NCBI GenBank assembly: GCA_020628815.1
Contig: JAHDEN010000030.1
Location: 1 to 46,506, forward strand
Length of the DNA: 46,506 nucleotides
Direction: 5' to 3'
Source of the DNA: Chloroflexota bacterium
GTDB lineage: Bacteria; Chloroflexota; Anaerolineae; Promineifilales; Promineifilaceae
Shown here one piece after another: positions 1 through 8,564 of the stretch. The notes beneath the pieces are model-generated. The model searched no databases, had not been told where the DNA came from, and saw only the letters and a program-made list of their open reading frames with translations. Every line of letters begins with the position of its first letter. The stretch's first letter is position 1. The position numbers were made by a program, and so were the translations under genes.

Positions 1-2
1 AC

Positions 3-473
3 CTGATGTTTGTCATCATCATCGTGCTGCATATTGCGTACTACTACACCCGTTGGGGATTGCGTATGCGTTCTGTGGGTGAGCACCCCAAAGCGGCCGA
101 TACGCTGGGGATCAACGTGTTGCGCACAAGATGGCAAGCTGTGCTTCTCTCAGGCTTGATGGCCGGATTTGCGGGCGGCTATTTCACACTCGGCTCGGTT
201 CCACGTTTTGACGAGGGGCTAACGGCCGGCCGTGGCTTTATCGGTTTGGCAGCGATGATTTTTGGCAACTGGAATCCGATCGGCTCTTTTGGCGCCAGTC
301 TGCTGTTTGGCTTTACCGATGCACTGCAGACTAAATTAGCGATCCTGAAGCTCCCCATCCCGTCAGAATTTTTGCTGATGATTCCATATTTAGCGACGAT
401 GATTGTCTTGGCCGGTATTGTGGGTAAAGGGCAAATGCCTGCGGCCGATGGTCAGCCATACGAAAAAGAATAG
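3..473 (+). CDS. ABC transporter permease, BMP/nucleoside type (3' part only)
   Basis: This is the C-terminal part of an inner-membrane permease; the gene begins before the window. The readable 157 residues show four or five hydrophobic stretches and the conserved segment MRSVGEHPKAADTLGINV, typical of permeases that work with BMP-family (PnrA-like) binding proteins for nucleosides or simple sugars. GRGFIGLAAMIFGNW and the short polar tail also fit that family. A BMP-family lipoprotein lies 1.6 kb downstream at 2094-3263, so the two probably form one importer, although a P450 gene separates them. The substrate cannot be read from the sequence; nucleoside is the likelier guess. Confidence 0.88.
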   Translation: MMFVIIIVLHIAYYYTRWGLRMRSVGEHPKAADTLGINVLRTRWQAVLLSGLMAGFAGGYFTLGSVPRFDEGLTAGRGFIGLAAMIFGNWNPIGSFGASLLFGFTDALQTKLAILKLPIPSEFLLMIPYLATMIVLAGIVGKGQMPAADGQPYEKE

Positions 474-495
474 ACGGCGGGTCGATGACCATCTG

Positions 496-565
496 TTTAC
501 CATTTATAAGTCACCATTTACCGTTCGCAATTGTCAATGGTAAATGGTGAATAGCGAATGGTAAA
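496..565. repeat. Heptad-phased inverted repeat element A
   Basis: Ten consecutive 7-bp units lie in exact phase. Six are of the TTTACCA type (TTTACCA, TTTATAA, GTCACCA, TTTACCG, TTCGCAA, TTGTCAA; 496-537). Four are of the reverse-complement type (TGGTAAA, TGGTGAA, TAGCGAA, TGGTAAA; 538-565). The two halves can fold on each other. It fills most of the gap between the permease stop and the P450 start. A related element lies at 29213-29297. It resembles in style the short heptameric repeats known from cyanobacteria; its function is unknown. Confidence 0.75.
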
Positions 566-589
566 TGAAGGGTTGCGCCTTGAATAAAG

Positions 590-1861
590 ATGACAATGCA
601 AGAAGAGGCAAACCTCACGGGATTAGAAATAGATACCGCATCTAAGAGTGTGCAACTCAATGTGAGGGAGCCTGAGTTTTATAACAATCCGTATCCTTAT
701 TACGAAGCCTTGCGAGCCGAAACGCCGCTGTTTTATTGGGAAGATTATGGCAAATGGACGTTTGTTAACCATGCCGATGTCAACGCGATTTTGCGGGACC
801 GTCGGTTTGGTCGGCAGATTTCCCACGTTGTGCCAGCAGATTCTCCGCTTGTGCCTAAACCCCGGCCGGAACTAAAGCCATTTTACGACGCAGAACAATT
901 CTCGTTATTGCAGCTCGAGCCACCTGACCATTCACGCTTGCGCGGTTTGGTGCAAAAGGCGTTTATGTCTCGGCAGATCGAACGCTTGCGGCCGCGTATT
1001 GAGCAGATGGCTCAGCGGTATTGTGACGAAATGGCCCAAGCTATCGAAGAGCATGGGCAGTGCGATCTCAAGACCGTCTTTGCAACACCGATCCCTGTTA
1101 ATGTGATTGCTGACATGTTGGGGGTGCCAGAAGAGATGGCACCAAACTTGCTTGATTGGTCTCACTGTATGGTGAAAATGTATGAGCCGGACTGCACGGC
1201 CGAAAATGAGCAAAAAGCGGTCACCGCGGCCAAAGACTTTTTTGACTATCTCAAATCTTTTGTAGCGCTTAGGCGCAATAACCTGCAGGATGATTTGATC
1301 TCTCACCTGATTTCTGTAGAAGAAGAAGGGGAGAAGCTGACTGAGCATGAGCTGATCTGCAACTGTATTTTGCTTTTAAATGCTGGGCACGAAGCAACAG
1401 TTAATGTGGTTGGGAATGGGGTGTTTAATTTGCTCAAGCAGCGGGATAAATGGAATCAGTGGCTTGAGAATCCTAATCTGTCAAAAACGGCCGTAGAAGA
1501 GTTGATGCGTTTTGATACCCCACTGCATATTTTCGATCGTTGGGTGTTAGAAGATTTAGAATACAACGGACAGATGTTCAAAAAAGGGACAGAGGTCTCA
1601 CTCGTTTTAGGGGCTGCGAACCGGGATCCTAGTGTGTTTGAGCAGGCAGGCGAGATGGTGCTTGAACGGCCGAAAAATCAGCATGTTTCACTGGGGGGAG
1701 GCATTCACTTTTGCATTGGAGCCCCCTTAGCTCGCCTAGAATTGCAAACATCCCTCCCTATTTTAATGTCCCGTTTTCCTGATTTAAAGCTTGCCGGTGA
1801 GCCAGAATACGCCAATAGTTATCATTTCCACGGACTAAAGTCCCTTCAAGTGACCCTTTAA
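590..1861 (+). CDS. Cytochrome P450
   Basis: A 423-residue soluble bacterial P450 monooxygenase, of the usual length. The heme-binding loop GGGIHFCIGAPLARLE has the thiolate ligand at Cys375. The I-helix oxygen-activation motif AGHEAT is near residues 265-270, and the K-helix ExxR is EELMR near 303. There is no membrane anchor, so it is probably a soluble enzyme using ferredoxin or flavodoxin partners, none of which is encoded nearby. The substrate cannot be deduced. No clear Shine-Dalgarno precedes 590; ATG at 596 is an equally possible start. It lies between two transporter genes in the same direction. Confidence 0.95.
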   Translation: MTMQEEANLTGLEIDTASKSVQLNVREPEFYNNPYPYYEALRAETPLFYWEDYGKWTFVNHADVNAILRDRRFGRQISHVVPADSPLVPKPRPELKPFYDAEQFSLLQLEPPDHSRLRGLVQKAFMSRQIERLRPRIEQMAQRYCDEMAQAIEEHGQCDLKTVFATPIPVNVIADMLGVPEEMAPNLLDWSHCMVKMYEPDCTAENEQKAVTAAKDFFDYLKSFVALRRNNLQDDLISHLISVEEEGEKLTEHELICNCILLLNAGHEATVNVVGNGVFNLLKQRDKWNQWLENPNLSKTAVEELMRFDTPLHIFDRWVLEDLEYNGQMFKKGTEVSLVLGAANRDPSVFEQAGEMVLERPKNQHVSLGGGIHFCIGAPLARLELQTSLPILMSRFPDLKLAGEPEYANSYHFHGLKSLQVTL

Positions 1862-1936
1862 GCTGATTTTTTCACAGATTTATGGGTAAAAATCAGTTAG
1901 GATATAGGGTAATTGTTTCTAAATTTATCCTGTGGT

Positions 1937-1968
1937 TTGACCAAATAAAGATTATTAGATTTTATACT
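1937..1968 (+). promoter_or_regulatory. Possible promoter for the BMP lipoprotein
   Basis: TTGACC at 1937-1942 and TATACT at 1963-1968 resemble sigma70 -35 and -10 boxes. The 20-bp spacer is longer than usual, so this is weak. If real, transcription would start near 1975 and leave a leader of about 120 nt before 2094. No riboswitch was recognised in the 1862-2093 gap. Confidence 0.25.
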
Positions 1969-2093
1969 GGTACAAACGCCCAAAGCTTCGCCATTAGAAT
2001 TGCTCTTGCCAACAGAATTTGGGACTGAGCATTAGTTTACTAGCCAAAGTTAATTCTGAGATTTTTTAGCCCTTGGCTTATGTAACGAGTACT

Positions 2094-3263
2094 ATGAAAA
2101 AAATGATAGAAAATCCTAGTCGCATCGTCTTTTTGACATTTATCTGCCTGCTTCTTATCGGTTGTGGCTTAGACATTGCGCCTGAACCAACGGCGGTACC
2201 TACACCTGTAATTGATGAAGTTGAGAACCCCGTGCCCGTGGCTGCAGAGCCAACTATTAGCCCCACAGCAACGTCAGATGAGCCGCCTAGCTGTGCCTCT
2301 GAAGCTAGGTTTTGCGTTGGCCTTGTTACAGATGTTGGTCTGATTAATGACAAGTCATTTAATCAATCGGCTTGGGAAGGGGTATTGCGGGCAGAAGATG
2401 ATCTTCTGGCAGATGTAGACTTTATTCAAACGAGGACCCAGGCCGATTATGAAAAAAATATCCTCTTTTTTGCGGAACAAGATTACGACGTGATTGTAAC
2501 GGTAGGGTTCGGCTTGGCTGAAGCAACTACCAGTGCCGCGGCCAAATATCCCAATATCGATTTTATTGGAGTGGAGCAGTTTCAGGCGACAGAGTACGAC
2601 AACATAGCTGGATTGATTTTCCCGAGTGATAAGGCAGGCTTTTTGGCGGGAGCATTGGCTGCGATGATTTCCCAAAACGGGCGTGTTGGTGCCGTGTTGG
2701 CAACCGCTGAAGTTCCACCCGTTGTGGAATTCAGAGAAGGGTATGAAGCGGGTGCTTATGCTGTAAACCCTGATATTACAATCGTCTCAATTCATCATCC
2801 TGGTGGTGCTGACGTCGCTTTTACCGATTCTGTATGGGGTGCATCCACCGCCCAATTGATCATCGAGGAAGAGAACCTTGATGTTGTCTTTGGTGCAGGT
2901 GGCACAACGGGGAACGCCGCATTGGTGGCTATTGCCGAAAATAGTAATGCGTTTTGCATCGGTGTTGATACTGATCAGTGGCAAACAGTCCCAGACGCCC
3001 ATCCATGTTTAATCACATCTGCTGTTAAAGAGATTGGAGATGGGGTGTTTGAGTTGGTTGCGTGGTCTTTGTTAGATCAGTTTCCGCGCGGGAATTATGC
3101 AGGTGGTGTGGCATTGGCCCCCTTCCATGATTTTAGTGAATCTATTCCGGCCGACGCTCAGGCGTTTTTGATCGACTTGAAGGCTGACTTGCTAAACGAT
3201 GTGGTTCCAACGGATGGGAGTTATGTTTTCCCATCCGCTCCTTCGGTTACTATCCAGCGTTAG
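2094..3263 (+). CDS. BMP-family ABC transporter substrate-binding lipoprotein
   Basis: An extracytoplasmic binding lipoprotein of the BMP/PnrA (Med/Bmp) family. Start 2094 gives a basic n-region, a hydrophobic core and the lipobox LLIGC with Cys24; an in-frame ATG at 2073 would only lengthen the n-region. A Pro/Thr-rich linker (about residues 25-60) precedes the periplasmic-binding fold. Family features include VGLVTDVGLINDKSFNQSAW, the FIGVEQFQ strand, and VVFGAGGTTGNAAL with CIGVDTDQW near the C-terminal lobe. It probably delivers nucleosides or related ligands to the permease at 3-473. It ends 1 bp before the convergent GNAT gene. Confidence 0.9.
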   Translation: MKKMIENPSRIVFLTFICLLLIGCGLDIAPEPTAVPTPVIDEVENPVPVAAEPTISPTATSDEPPSCASEARFCVGLVTDVGLINDKSFNQSAWEGVLRAEDDLLADVDFIQTRTQADYEKNILFFAEQDYDVIVTVGFGLAEATTSAAAKYPNIDFIGVEQFQATEYDNIAGLIFPSDKAGFLAGALAAMISQNGRVGAVLATAEVPPVVEFREGYEAGAYAVNPDITIVSIHHPGGADVAFTDSVWGASTAQLIIEEENLDVVFGAGGTTGNAALVAIAENSNAFCIGVDTDQWQTVPDAHPCLITSAVKEIGDGVFELVAWSLLDQFPRGNYAGGVALAPFHDFSESIPADAQAFLIDLKADLLNDVVPTDGSYVFPSAPSVTIQR

Positions 3264-3264
3264 A

Positions 3265-3753
3265 TTAAAGCTCCTTTTGCCAAAAGACAGCGTGGCCCGC
3301 TTCTGGGTCAAGCTCATAGCCTGCAAAGCCAAGGGATTGATAGGCCCTCATCGCCACAGTGTTGTTTGAAAGCACCTCGAGCGTTAGCTTACAACAGCCA
3401 TTTTCTTGTGCGATGGTTTCGACCTTCGCCAACATCTTTTTGCTTAAACCTAATCCTCTAAATTCCGGCCGCACAGTCACATCATGAATGTTGACCAGCG
3501 GTTTGGCCGCAAACGTTGAAAAGCCAAAGAAACAGTTGGTTAAACCGGCCGGTTTTCCATCCACGTAGGCAAGAATGCTAAATGCGCTGGGCAAATCGGC
3601 CAATTTGCTTGGCAATGAGTCAAGCGTTTCGGGGTCCAATGCATGCCCACCACCCATCGGGTCTTTGGCATAATCATTGAGCAATGCTTTTAAGTCAGCA
3701 GCCTCTTGGGCATCGGTGTAATTAGCTCGTTTTATTTGGATGTTGCTTGTCAT
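3265..3753 (-). CDS. GNAT family N-acetyltransferase
   Basis: A 162-residue acetyl-CoA-dependent N-acetyltransferase of the GNAT fold. The acetyl-CoA pyrophosphate-binding loop is RPEFRGLGLSKKML, preceded by the strand VNIHDVTV and followed by TLEVLSNNTVAMRAYQSLGF, the usual C-terminal motif. The substrate is unknown. It overlaps the upstream membrane-protein gene by 4 bp, so it is probably translated from the distal end of the his transcript. It converges on the BMP lipoprotein gene with only one base between stops. Confidence 0.88.
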   Translation of the reverse strand: MTSNIQIKRANYTDAQEAADLKALLNDYAKDPMGGGHALDPETLDSLPSKLADLPSAFSILAYVDGKPAGLTNCFFGFSTFAAKPLVNIHDVTVRPEFRGLGLSKKMLAKVETIAQENGCCKLTLEVLSNNTVAMRAYQSLGFAGYELDPEAGHAVFWQKEL

Positions 3754-4061
3754 TCTGAAATGTCTGTCCGCCTGCGACCTAATCTAACCATGTTAAAAAT
3801 GGTGCCAATGAGCCAGCCTAATCCCCACAGCGTAAAAATGAGCGAAATGTCTGCAACCAGCGTGCGGCTAAACAAAAACGATTGGTAGCTGCTGCCTGTG
3901 CCTGGTGACAAAACGTTTAGGATCGGGATCACCACAAAAAATAGCGCAATGATCGCGGCAATAAGCAGGCCAAAAAACCAAATGTAGGCTTGCCGGCCGT
4001 GCATGCCCGGTTTTTCATCTAAGATGTGGCTCCCTTCTTCTTGTTGATTATCGTCACTCAT
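3750..4061 (-). CDS. Small two-TM membrane protein
   Basis: A 103-residue protein I do not recognise. It has an acidic, polar N-terminus (about residues 1-25), a hydrophobic helix at about 27-50 (FFGLLIAAIIALFFVVIPIL), a polar loop, a second hydrophobic segment at about 68-92, and a basic tail RLGRRRTD. Two transmembrane helices with both ends cytoplasmic are likely. It starts 1 bp after the hisE stop and overlaps the GNAT gene by 4 bp, so it belongs to the same transcription unit. Nothing links it to histidine synthesis. Confidence 0.75.
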   Translation of the reverse strand: MSDDNQQEEGSHILDEKPGMHGRQAYIWFFGLLIAAIIALFFVVIPILNVLSPGTGSSYQSFLFSRTLVADISLIFTLWGLGWLIGTIFNMVRLGRRRTDISE

Positions 4062-4062
4062 A

Positions 4063-4335
4063 TTATTTCCTACTGGCTAATTCAGCCTCAATATCGTCCC
4101 AGCTTACATCGTGGGCCACAAGCAGCACAGAAAGATGGTAGACAAGATCGGCCGCTTCTGAGATCAGCCGTTCTGGCCCCTGTTGCAACGCGGCCAAGAT
4201 CACTTCTACCGATTCTTCGCCTACTTTTTTGACCAACTCTTCTTGATCATTGAAAAGCGTATTGGTGTACGAGCCTTCTTTTGGGTTGGCTTTGCGATCT
4301 TTGAGCAAAGCTTCTAGCGATTTAAGTTCATTCAT
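4063..4335 (-). CDS. hisE: Phosphoribosyl-ATP pyrophosphatase
   Basis: Ninety residues, the usual size of a stand-alone HisE. It hydrolyses phosphoribosyl-ATP to phosphoribosyl-AMP and pyrophosphate, the second step of histidine synthesis. The MazG-like helical motif is clear: KVGEESVEVILAAL, then EAADLVYHLSVLL with the metal-binding acidic residues. It is separate from hisI, whereas many bacteria fuse the two. It sits 86 bp after the hisI stop, the largest gap inside the operon, and ends next to the small membrane-protein gene. Confidence 0.95.
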   Translation of the reverse strand: MNELKSLEALLKDRKANPKEGSYTNTLFNDQEELVKKVGEESVEVILAALQQGPERLISEAADLVYHLSVLLVAHDVSWDDIEAELASRK

Positions 4336-4421
4336 AGTGTTTTTCTTCTAAACCTGAAAGGATTTTAACTTTCTGAGATTGGCGTTACCATAGAATCAAG
4401 TGACGTTTACCAAGGTAATGC

Positions 4422-4742
4422 TTAACTCAATGTCTCAAAGAAACAGGTCTGGGCGCCAGTATGGCAGGCTGGCCCGGCCGGGTCTGCCATTACCAACAGC
4501 GTATCCCCGTCACAGTCGTAGCGTACTTCATGCACCCGCTGTACGTTGCCGCTGGTGGCACCTTTGTGCCAAATTTCTTGACGAGATCGGCTCCAAAAAA
4601 CCGCCTCTTTTATCTCTAGCGTCATTTGTAGGCTCTTCGCATTCATCCACGCCATCATCAGTACATCCCCCGTGTTACGGTCTTGTACAATGGCGGGGAT
4701 AAGGCCACGCGCATCAAATTTGAGCTGTGAAAAATCTCTCAT
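4422..4742 (-). CDS. hisI: Phosphoribosyl-AMP cyclohydrolase
   Basis: A 106-residue HisI domain that opens the adenine ring of phosphoribosyl-AMP, the third step of the pathway. Visible family motifs are [32 protein letters not shown], the metal-site segment [10 protein letters not shown], and [12 protein letters not shown] with the zinc-ligand cysteines. It overlaps hisF by 4 bp (4739-4742), indicating translational coupling. It is monofunctional, since hisE is a separate gene downstream. Confidence 0.96.
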   Translation of the reverse strand: MRDFSQLKFDARGLIPAIVQDRNTGDVLMMAWMNAKSLQMTLEIKEAVFWSRSRQEIWHKGATSGNVQRVHEVRYDCDGDTLLVMADPAGPACHTGAQTCFFETLS

Positions 4743-5500
4743 CGCCGCACCGGAATCCCTTTTTCAACGAGATGATCTTTGACATCATCGATGCGTAGCT
4801 CTTTAAAGTGGAATAGAGAAGCCGCCAGAGCTGCATCCGCTTTGCCTTCAGTTAAAGCTCGTTCAAAATCGCTGACTTTCCCCGCACCGCCTGAGGCGAT
4901 GACCGGGATGCTGACCGCTTCTGAAATGGCCCGAGTCAGCCTCACGTCATACCCTTCTTTTGTGCCGTCTCCATCCATACTCGTTAGCAAGATTTCACCG
5001 GCCCCCCGTTTTTCAGCTTCTTTGGCCCATTCGATTGCGTCTAAGCCGGTGTTTTTCCGGCCGCCTGCGACGTACACGTCCCACCCTTGGCCGTCGGCCT
5101 TTTGCTTGGCATCGATGGCAACCACAATCGCTTGGGAACCAAACGCCTCTGCCCCGGCTGTGATTAGCTCAGGCGTTTTAACAGCGGCCGAGTTAATGCT
5201 GACTTTATCAGCCCCCGCCCGCAAAATGCCGCGCATGTCGTCTACGGTGCGGATGCCACCCCCAACGGTGAAGGGGATAAAGACCTGTTCGGCAACCGCT
5301 TTGGCCATTTCTAAAACTGTTTCACGATTGTCGCTGGTGGCGGTGATGTCGAGAAACACCAGTTCGTCCGCCCCTTCTTGGTCATAAACCCGGGCCTGTT
5401 CAACCGGATCACCTGCATCGACCAGATCAACAAAGTTGACCCCTTTGACCACCCGGCCGTCTTTAACATCTAAACAGGGAATAATTCGTTTGGCTAACAT
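4739..5500 (-). CDS. hisF: Imidazole glycerol phosphate synthase, cyclase subunit
   Basis: A 253-residue (beta/alpha)8 barrel that, with HisH, turns PRFAR into imidazole glycerol phosphate and AICAR. The catalytic aspartates are in place: Asp11 in [10 protein letters not shown] and Asp130 in VVAIDAK. Phosphate-binding loops [12 protein letters not shown] and [10 protein letters not shown] are present. It overlaps hisA by 7 bp and hisI by 4 bp. Its N-terminal half is clearly homologous to HisA, as in all HisF proteins. Confidence 0.97.
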   Translation of the reverse strand: MLAKRIIPCLDVKDGRVVKGVNFVDLVDAGDPVEQARVYDQEGADELVFLDITATSDNRETVLEMAKAVAEQVFIPFTVGGGIRTVDDMRGILRAGADKVSINSAAVKTPELITAGAEAFGSQAIVVAIDAKQKADGQGWDVYVAGGRKNTGLDAIEWAKEAEKRGAGEILLTSMDGDGTKEGYDVRLTRAISEAVSIPVIASGGAGKVSDFERALTEGKADAALAASLFHFKELRIDDVKDHLVEKGIPVRR

Positions 5501-6211
5501 AGTTCAATCGCCTCTTTTAGATCTAGCTCACCTTCGTAAATCGCCCGGCCAGTAATGACCCCCGCCAGCTTGTGATCGATACAGCGCTGAATGTCGTTGA
5601 GTGAGGCAACCCCGCCTGACCCAATCACGTTTAAACCGGTCGCTTGGGCGATCCCGGCCGATTTTTCAGCATTGACACCGGTCAAAACCCCGTCCCGGCT
5701 AATGTCCGTATGGATGATCGTTTCCACACCGTAATCGGCCATCCGTTTTGCCAAATCAAGTGGAGAAATACCGCCCCCTTCGAGCCAGCCACGCGTCTTC
5801 ACTTCTCCATCCCGGGCATCAATACCCACAGCTATCGCTTGTGCCCCAAATTGTTGGATGGCAGCTTTCACCAGCTCCGGCTGTTCAACCGCCACGGTGC
5901 CTAAAATCACCCGGTTGGCACCTGCCTCAAGCGCACGTTCTACGTCGCTGAGCGCTCTAATCCCACCCCCAAATTGCACACTCGAATCAAGCGAAGCGAT
6001 GGATTCGAGCGCCGACCAGTTGGCCGCGCTTTTTTCCCCAAATGCCCCGTCTAAATTTACAACGTGGAGCCAGCTGGCCCCGTCATCAAGCCAGCGTTGC
6101 CCGGCCGCGGCCGGATAGTCGCTCTGTTTGTTGATCAGGATCGCCAAATTTCAGGCGAACCACTTTGCCATTCCGTAAGTCGATGGCGGGATAAACGATA
6201 AAGTCAGTCAT
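5494..6211 (-). CDS. hisA: Phosphoribosylformimino-AICAR isomerase, apparently frameshifted
   Basis: HisA isomerises ProFAR to PRFAR. The main frame (5494-6147) opens only at a TTG codon and lacks the first beta-alpha unit. The missing start lies in another frame: ATG at 6211 reads [20 protein letters not shown], with the catalytic Asp of AIDL, up to GDPDQQT. It then needs a shift near 6118-6130 to rejoin at [11 protein letters not shown]. Compared with the usual family spacing about two residues are missing there, so a 5-nt deletion fits. An AAAGGG Shine-Dalgarno precedes 6211. Left unshifted, the first frame stops after about 40 codons. It could be a true mutation, an assembly error or, less likely, recoding. 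Confidence 0.85.
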
Positions 6212-6223
6212 ATTCGCCCTTTG

Positions 6224-6835
6224 CTAGAGATTGATGTAATTCTGCAAAATTTGCAGGCCATGTTTTTGGCTTTTTTCAGGATGGAATTGGATGCCATACA
6301 CGTTTTCATGCGCCACAACGGCGCAAAAATCATCTTCGTAATCGGTGCTAGCCACAGTCGCCGAGCCGTTAGTCGGCCGACAGTAGTAGCTGTGTACAAA
6401 GTAGACATAGCTACCGCTCGGAACCCCTTCCATCAGCCAATGTTCTTCGTCATGTTTCACCTGATTCCAACCCATGTGCGGGATTTTGTTCGCCGGATTG
6501 TCTAGCTCAAAACGGGTGACGTCGCCGGGAATAAGGCCAAGGCCGGTGTGTTGCCCCATCTCATCACTCGTTTCAAACAGGAACTGCATGCCGACACAGA
6601 TCCCTAGCAGCGGAACGCCTGTTGCTACCCGCTCTTTGATAGCTGATTCGAGCCCTAAGCCTCGCACCGCTTCCATGCCGGAACCGAAGGCCCCTACGCC
6701 GGGTAACACAAGTTTGTCGGCTTGCAACACGTCGGCCGGGTCGCCGGTTAAGAGCACGTCGGCCCCCAAATATTCAAATGCTTTTAGCGCCGAGCGAATA
6801 TTGCTTGCGCCATAGTCAATCATTGTGATTTTCAT
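6224..6835 (-). CDS. hisH: Imidazole glycerol phosphate synthase, glutamine amidotransferase subunit
   Basis: A 203-residue class I glutamine amidotransferase that supplies ammonia to HisF. The catalytic triad is visible: Cys80 in LLGICVGMQFLFE, and His185 and Glu187 in FHPEKSQKHG. The oxyanion-region motif LPGVGAFGSGM is present. It ends 12 bp before the hisA ATG at 6211 and starts 11 bp after the hisB stop. Gene order H-A-F is the common core order. Confidence 0.97.
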   Translation of the reverse strand: MKITMIDYGASNIRSALKAFEYLGADVLLTGDPADVLQADKLVLPGVGAFGSGMEAVRGLGLESAIKERVATGVPLLGICVGMQFLFETSDEMGQHTGLGLIPGDVTRFELDNPANKIPHMGWNQVKHDEEHWLMEGVPSGSYVYFVHSYYCRPTNGSATVASTDYEDDFCAVVAHENVYGIQFHPEKSQKHGLQILQNYINL

Positions 6836-6846
6836 GCTGTATGACC

Positions 6847-7437
6847 TTAATCTGTTAATGTCCCTTTTGTCGAAGCGATACCGGTACGGCGTGGATCATG
6901 CTCAACCGCCGTGCGTAAGGCCCGTGCAAACGCCTTAAACAGTGCTTCGGCCTGATGGTGATCGTCTCGGCCGTATTCGACTTTGGCGTGTAAATTCATT
7001 TTGGACTGGAACGCCACAGACTCAAAAAAGTGACCGATGATCGAAGTCGGGAACTGTCCGATCATGGGAGCGTGCCAGTCGGCCGAGAAAACGGTGTACG
7101 GCCGGCCGCTCAAATCCAAAGCGACAAACCCTAACGCCTCATCCATCGTCACATACGAGTGCCCCATCCGATTAATCCCTTTCCGGTCACCCAGCGCCTG
7201 ATCGATACATTGACCCAGCACAATACCGGTATCTTCAATCGTGTGATGGGCATCAATATGTAGATCACCAACCGTTTTGACCTGTAAATCAAACAATCCA
7301 TGCACCGCTACCGCTGTCAGCATATGGTCTAAAAACCCCACACCGGTGCTGATCTGGTGCTTGCCACTCCCATCTAAATTTATGGTGATGGCGATGTCCG
7401 TTTCCTTCGTTTTTCGCGTTATCGTTGCTTCTCTCAT
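6847..7437 (-). CDS. hisB: Imidazoleglycerol-phosphate dehydratase
   Basis: A 196-residue monofunctional IGPD; the histidinol-phosphate phosphatase half found in enterobacterial HisB is absent. The duplicated Mn-binding histidine motifs are DAHHTIEDTGI in the first half and GRDDHHQAEALFKAF in the second. GVGFLDHML near the N-terminus and the C-terminal STKGTLTD are typical. It overlaps hisC by 4 bp, suggesting coupling. The organism needs a separate histidinol-phosphatase; none lies in this window. Confidence 0.97.
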   Translation of the reverse strand: MREATITRKTKETDIAITINLDGSGKHQISTGVGFLDHMLTAVAVHGLFDLQVKTVGDLHIDAHHTIEDTGIVLGQCIDQALGDRKGINRMGHSYVTMDEALGFVALDLSGRPYTVFSADWHAPMIGQFPTSIIGHFFESVAFQSKMNLHAKVEYGRDDHHQAEALFKAFARALRTAVEHDPRRTGIASTKGTLTD

Positions 7438-8564
7438 CGTGAAACCCCTAACCTGTTATCTTGAATATATTGAATAGCTGCGATTAGTTTTTCAGTATCT
7501 TCCGGCCGGCCCGCGCTGATGCGAATAAAGTTGCTTAGCCCTGGTTTGTTGTAGTAGCGCACCAACACCCCAAACTCATCCTGCAATCGTTGTTTAAAGA
7601 TGCCAGCGTCCCGCCCCTGAACCTCACACAGTACAAAATTTGAATAGCTAGAGATGGGGGTCAAGCAGTGAAACTTTTCAAGTAAAGCGGACATCCGTTT
7701 ACGTTCAGCTACCAAAGCCTTCACTTTTTCATCTAGATACGGTTTGTCATCGAGCGATGCCCGTGCGGCCAAATCGGCCGCATGATTGACGTTATACGGT
7801 TGTTTGATCTTCATCATGTGCGGCACAAGCCATTTGGGGAATGCCCCATATCCAACGCGTAATCCGGCTAAAGCGGCCAGCTTGCTAAACGTGCGTAACA
7901 CACATAAATTGTCGTATTCCTCAATCCATTTGATGCAGGACTCAACCCCGTCAACGGCCGCAAACTCGATATACGCCTCGTCTAAAATGACGAGAACCGG
8001 CAGGGCCAACAGCCGTTTTAAATCATCTTGCCCAATCACTCCGCCGTCAGGGTTGTTGGGTGAACAGGCGAAAACGACTTTGACATCTGGCTCTTGCGCT
8101 ACAAGTGCTTCAATCCCTGCCACGTTTAAACTAAAGTCGTCGTTCCGTTGCACGGTCAGATATTGGCCTGAATTAACGTGGGTTGAGAATGGGTACATCC
8201 CAAACGATGGGGGGCTGTCGATCACTTTATCATTGGGGGACAAAACTACTCGCAATACCAAGTCGATGAGTTCGTCAGCCCCCATCCCCGTTAGCAAATA
8301 GTCGGCCGGGACACCGGTGTGCTCGGCCAGCTTTTCCCGCAAAATTGTGCTTTCAGGGTCTGGGTAGATGTGGTAGTAAGCCCCGTTAGCTATCGCTTCA
8401 AGTGCTTTGGGTGAAGGTCCGTAGGGGTTTTCATTGGCGTCGAGCTTAACGATTTCATCGGCCGGGAATCCCAGCTCTTCGCTCAATACCTCAAACGGGA
8501 CAATCGGGGTGTAAGGCGTCATCGAAATGATGTCCGGCCGGATAAAGTTGGAAAAGTTTCTCAT
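7434..8564 (-). CDS. hisC: Histidinol-phosphate aminotransferase
   Basis: A 376-residue PLP-dependent fold type I aminotransferase that converts imidazole acetol phosphate to histidinol phosphate. Features are the substrate-binding segment KLDANENPYGPSPKAL, the Asp-x-Ala-Tyr cofactor motif in LVILDEAYIEF, and the PLP lysine in RTFSKLAALAGLRVGYG. Its place directly after hisG with a 4-bp overlap supports the HisC role over other class I aminotransferases. hisD, often between hisG and hisC, is missing here. Confidence 0.95.
   Translation of the reverse strand: MRNFSNFIRPDIISMTPYTPIVPFEVLSEELGFPADEIVKLDANENPYGPSPKALEAIANGAYYHIYPDPESTILREKLAEHTGVPADYLLTGMGADELIDLVLRVVLSPNDKVIDSPPSFGMYPFSTHVNSGQYLTVQRNDDFSLNVAGIEALVAQEPDVKVVFACSPNNPDGGVIGQDDLKRLLALPVLVILDEAYIEFAAVDGVESCIKWIEEYDNLCVLRTFSKLAALAGLRVGYGAFPKWLVPHMMKIKQPYNVNHAADLAARASLDDKPYLDEKVKALVAERKRMSALLEKFHCLTPISSYSNFVLCEVQGRDAGIFKQRLQDEFGVLVRYYNKPGLSNFIRISAGRPEDTEKLIAAIQYIQDNRLGVSR

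Noticed and set aside
1862..1905. CTGATTTTT / AAAAATCAG hairpin as a terminator of the P450 gene
   Set aside because: The stem is AT-only apart from its base and no T-run follows the 3' arm on the plus strand, so it is not convincing.
4384..4412. TTACCA-like words in the hisI-hisE gap as a third heptad element
   Set aside because: GTTACCA and TTTACCA are 22 bp apart, out of 7-bp phase, and the other units do not match.
6208..6408. 66-codon minus-strand frame overlapping the end of hisH and start of hisA
   Set aside because: It is an out-of-frame shadow of hisH; the hisH frame has full family similarity and catalytic residues.
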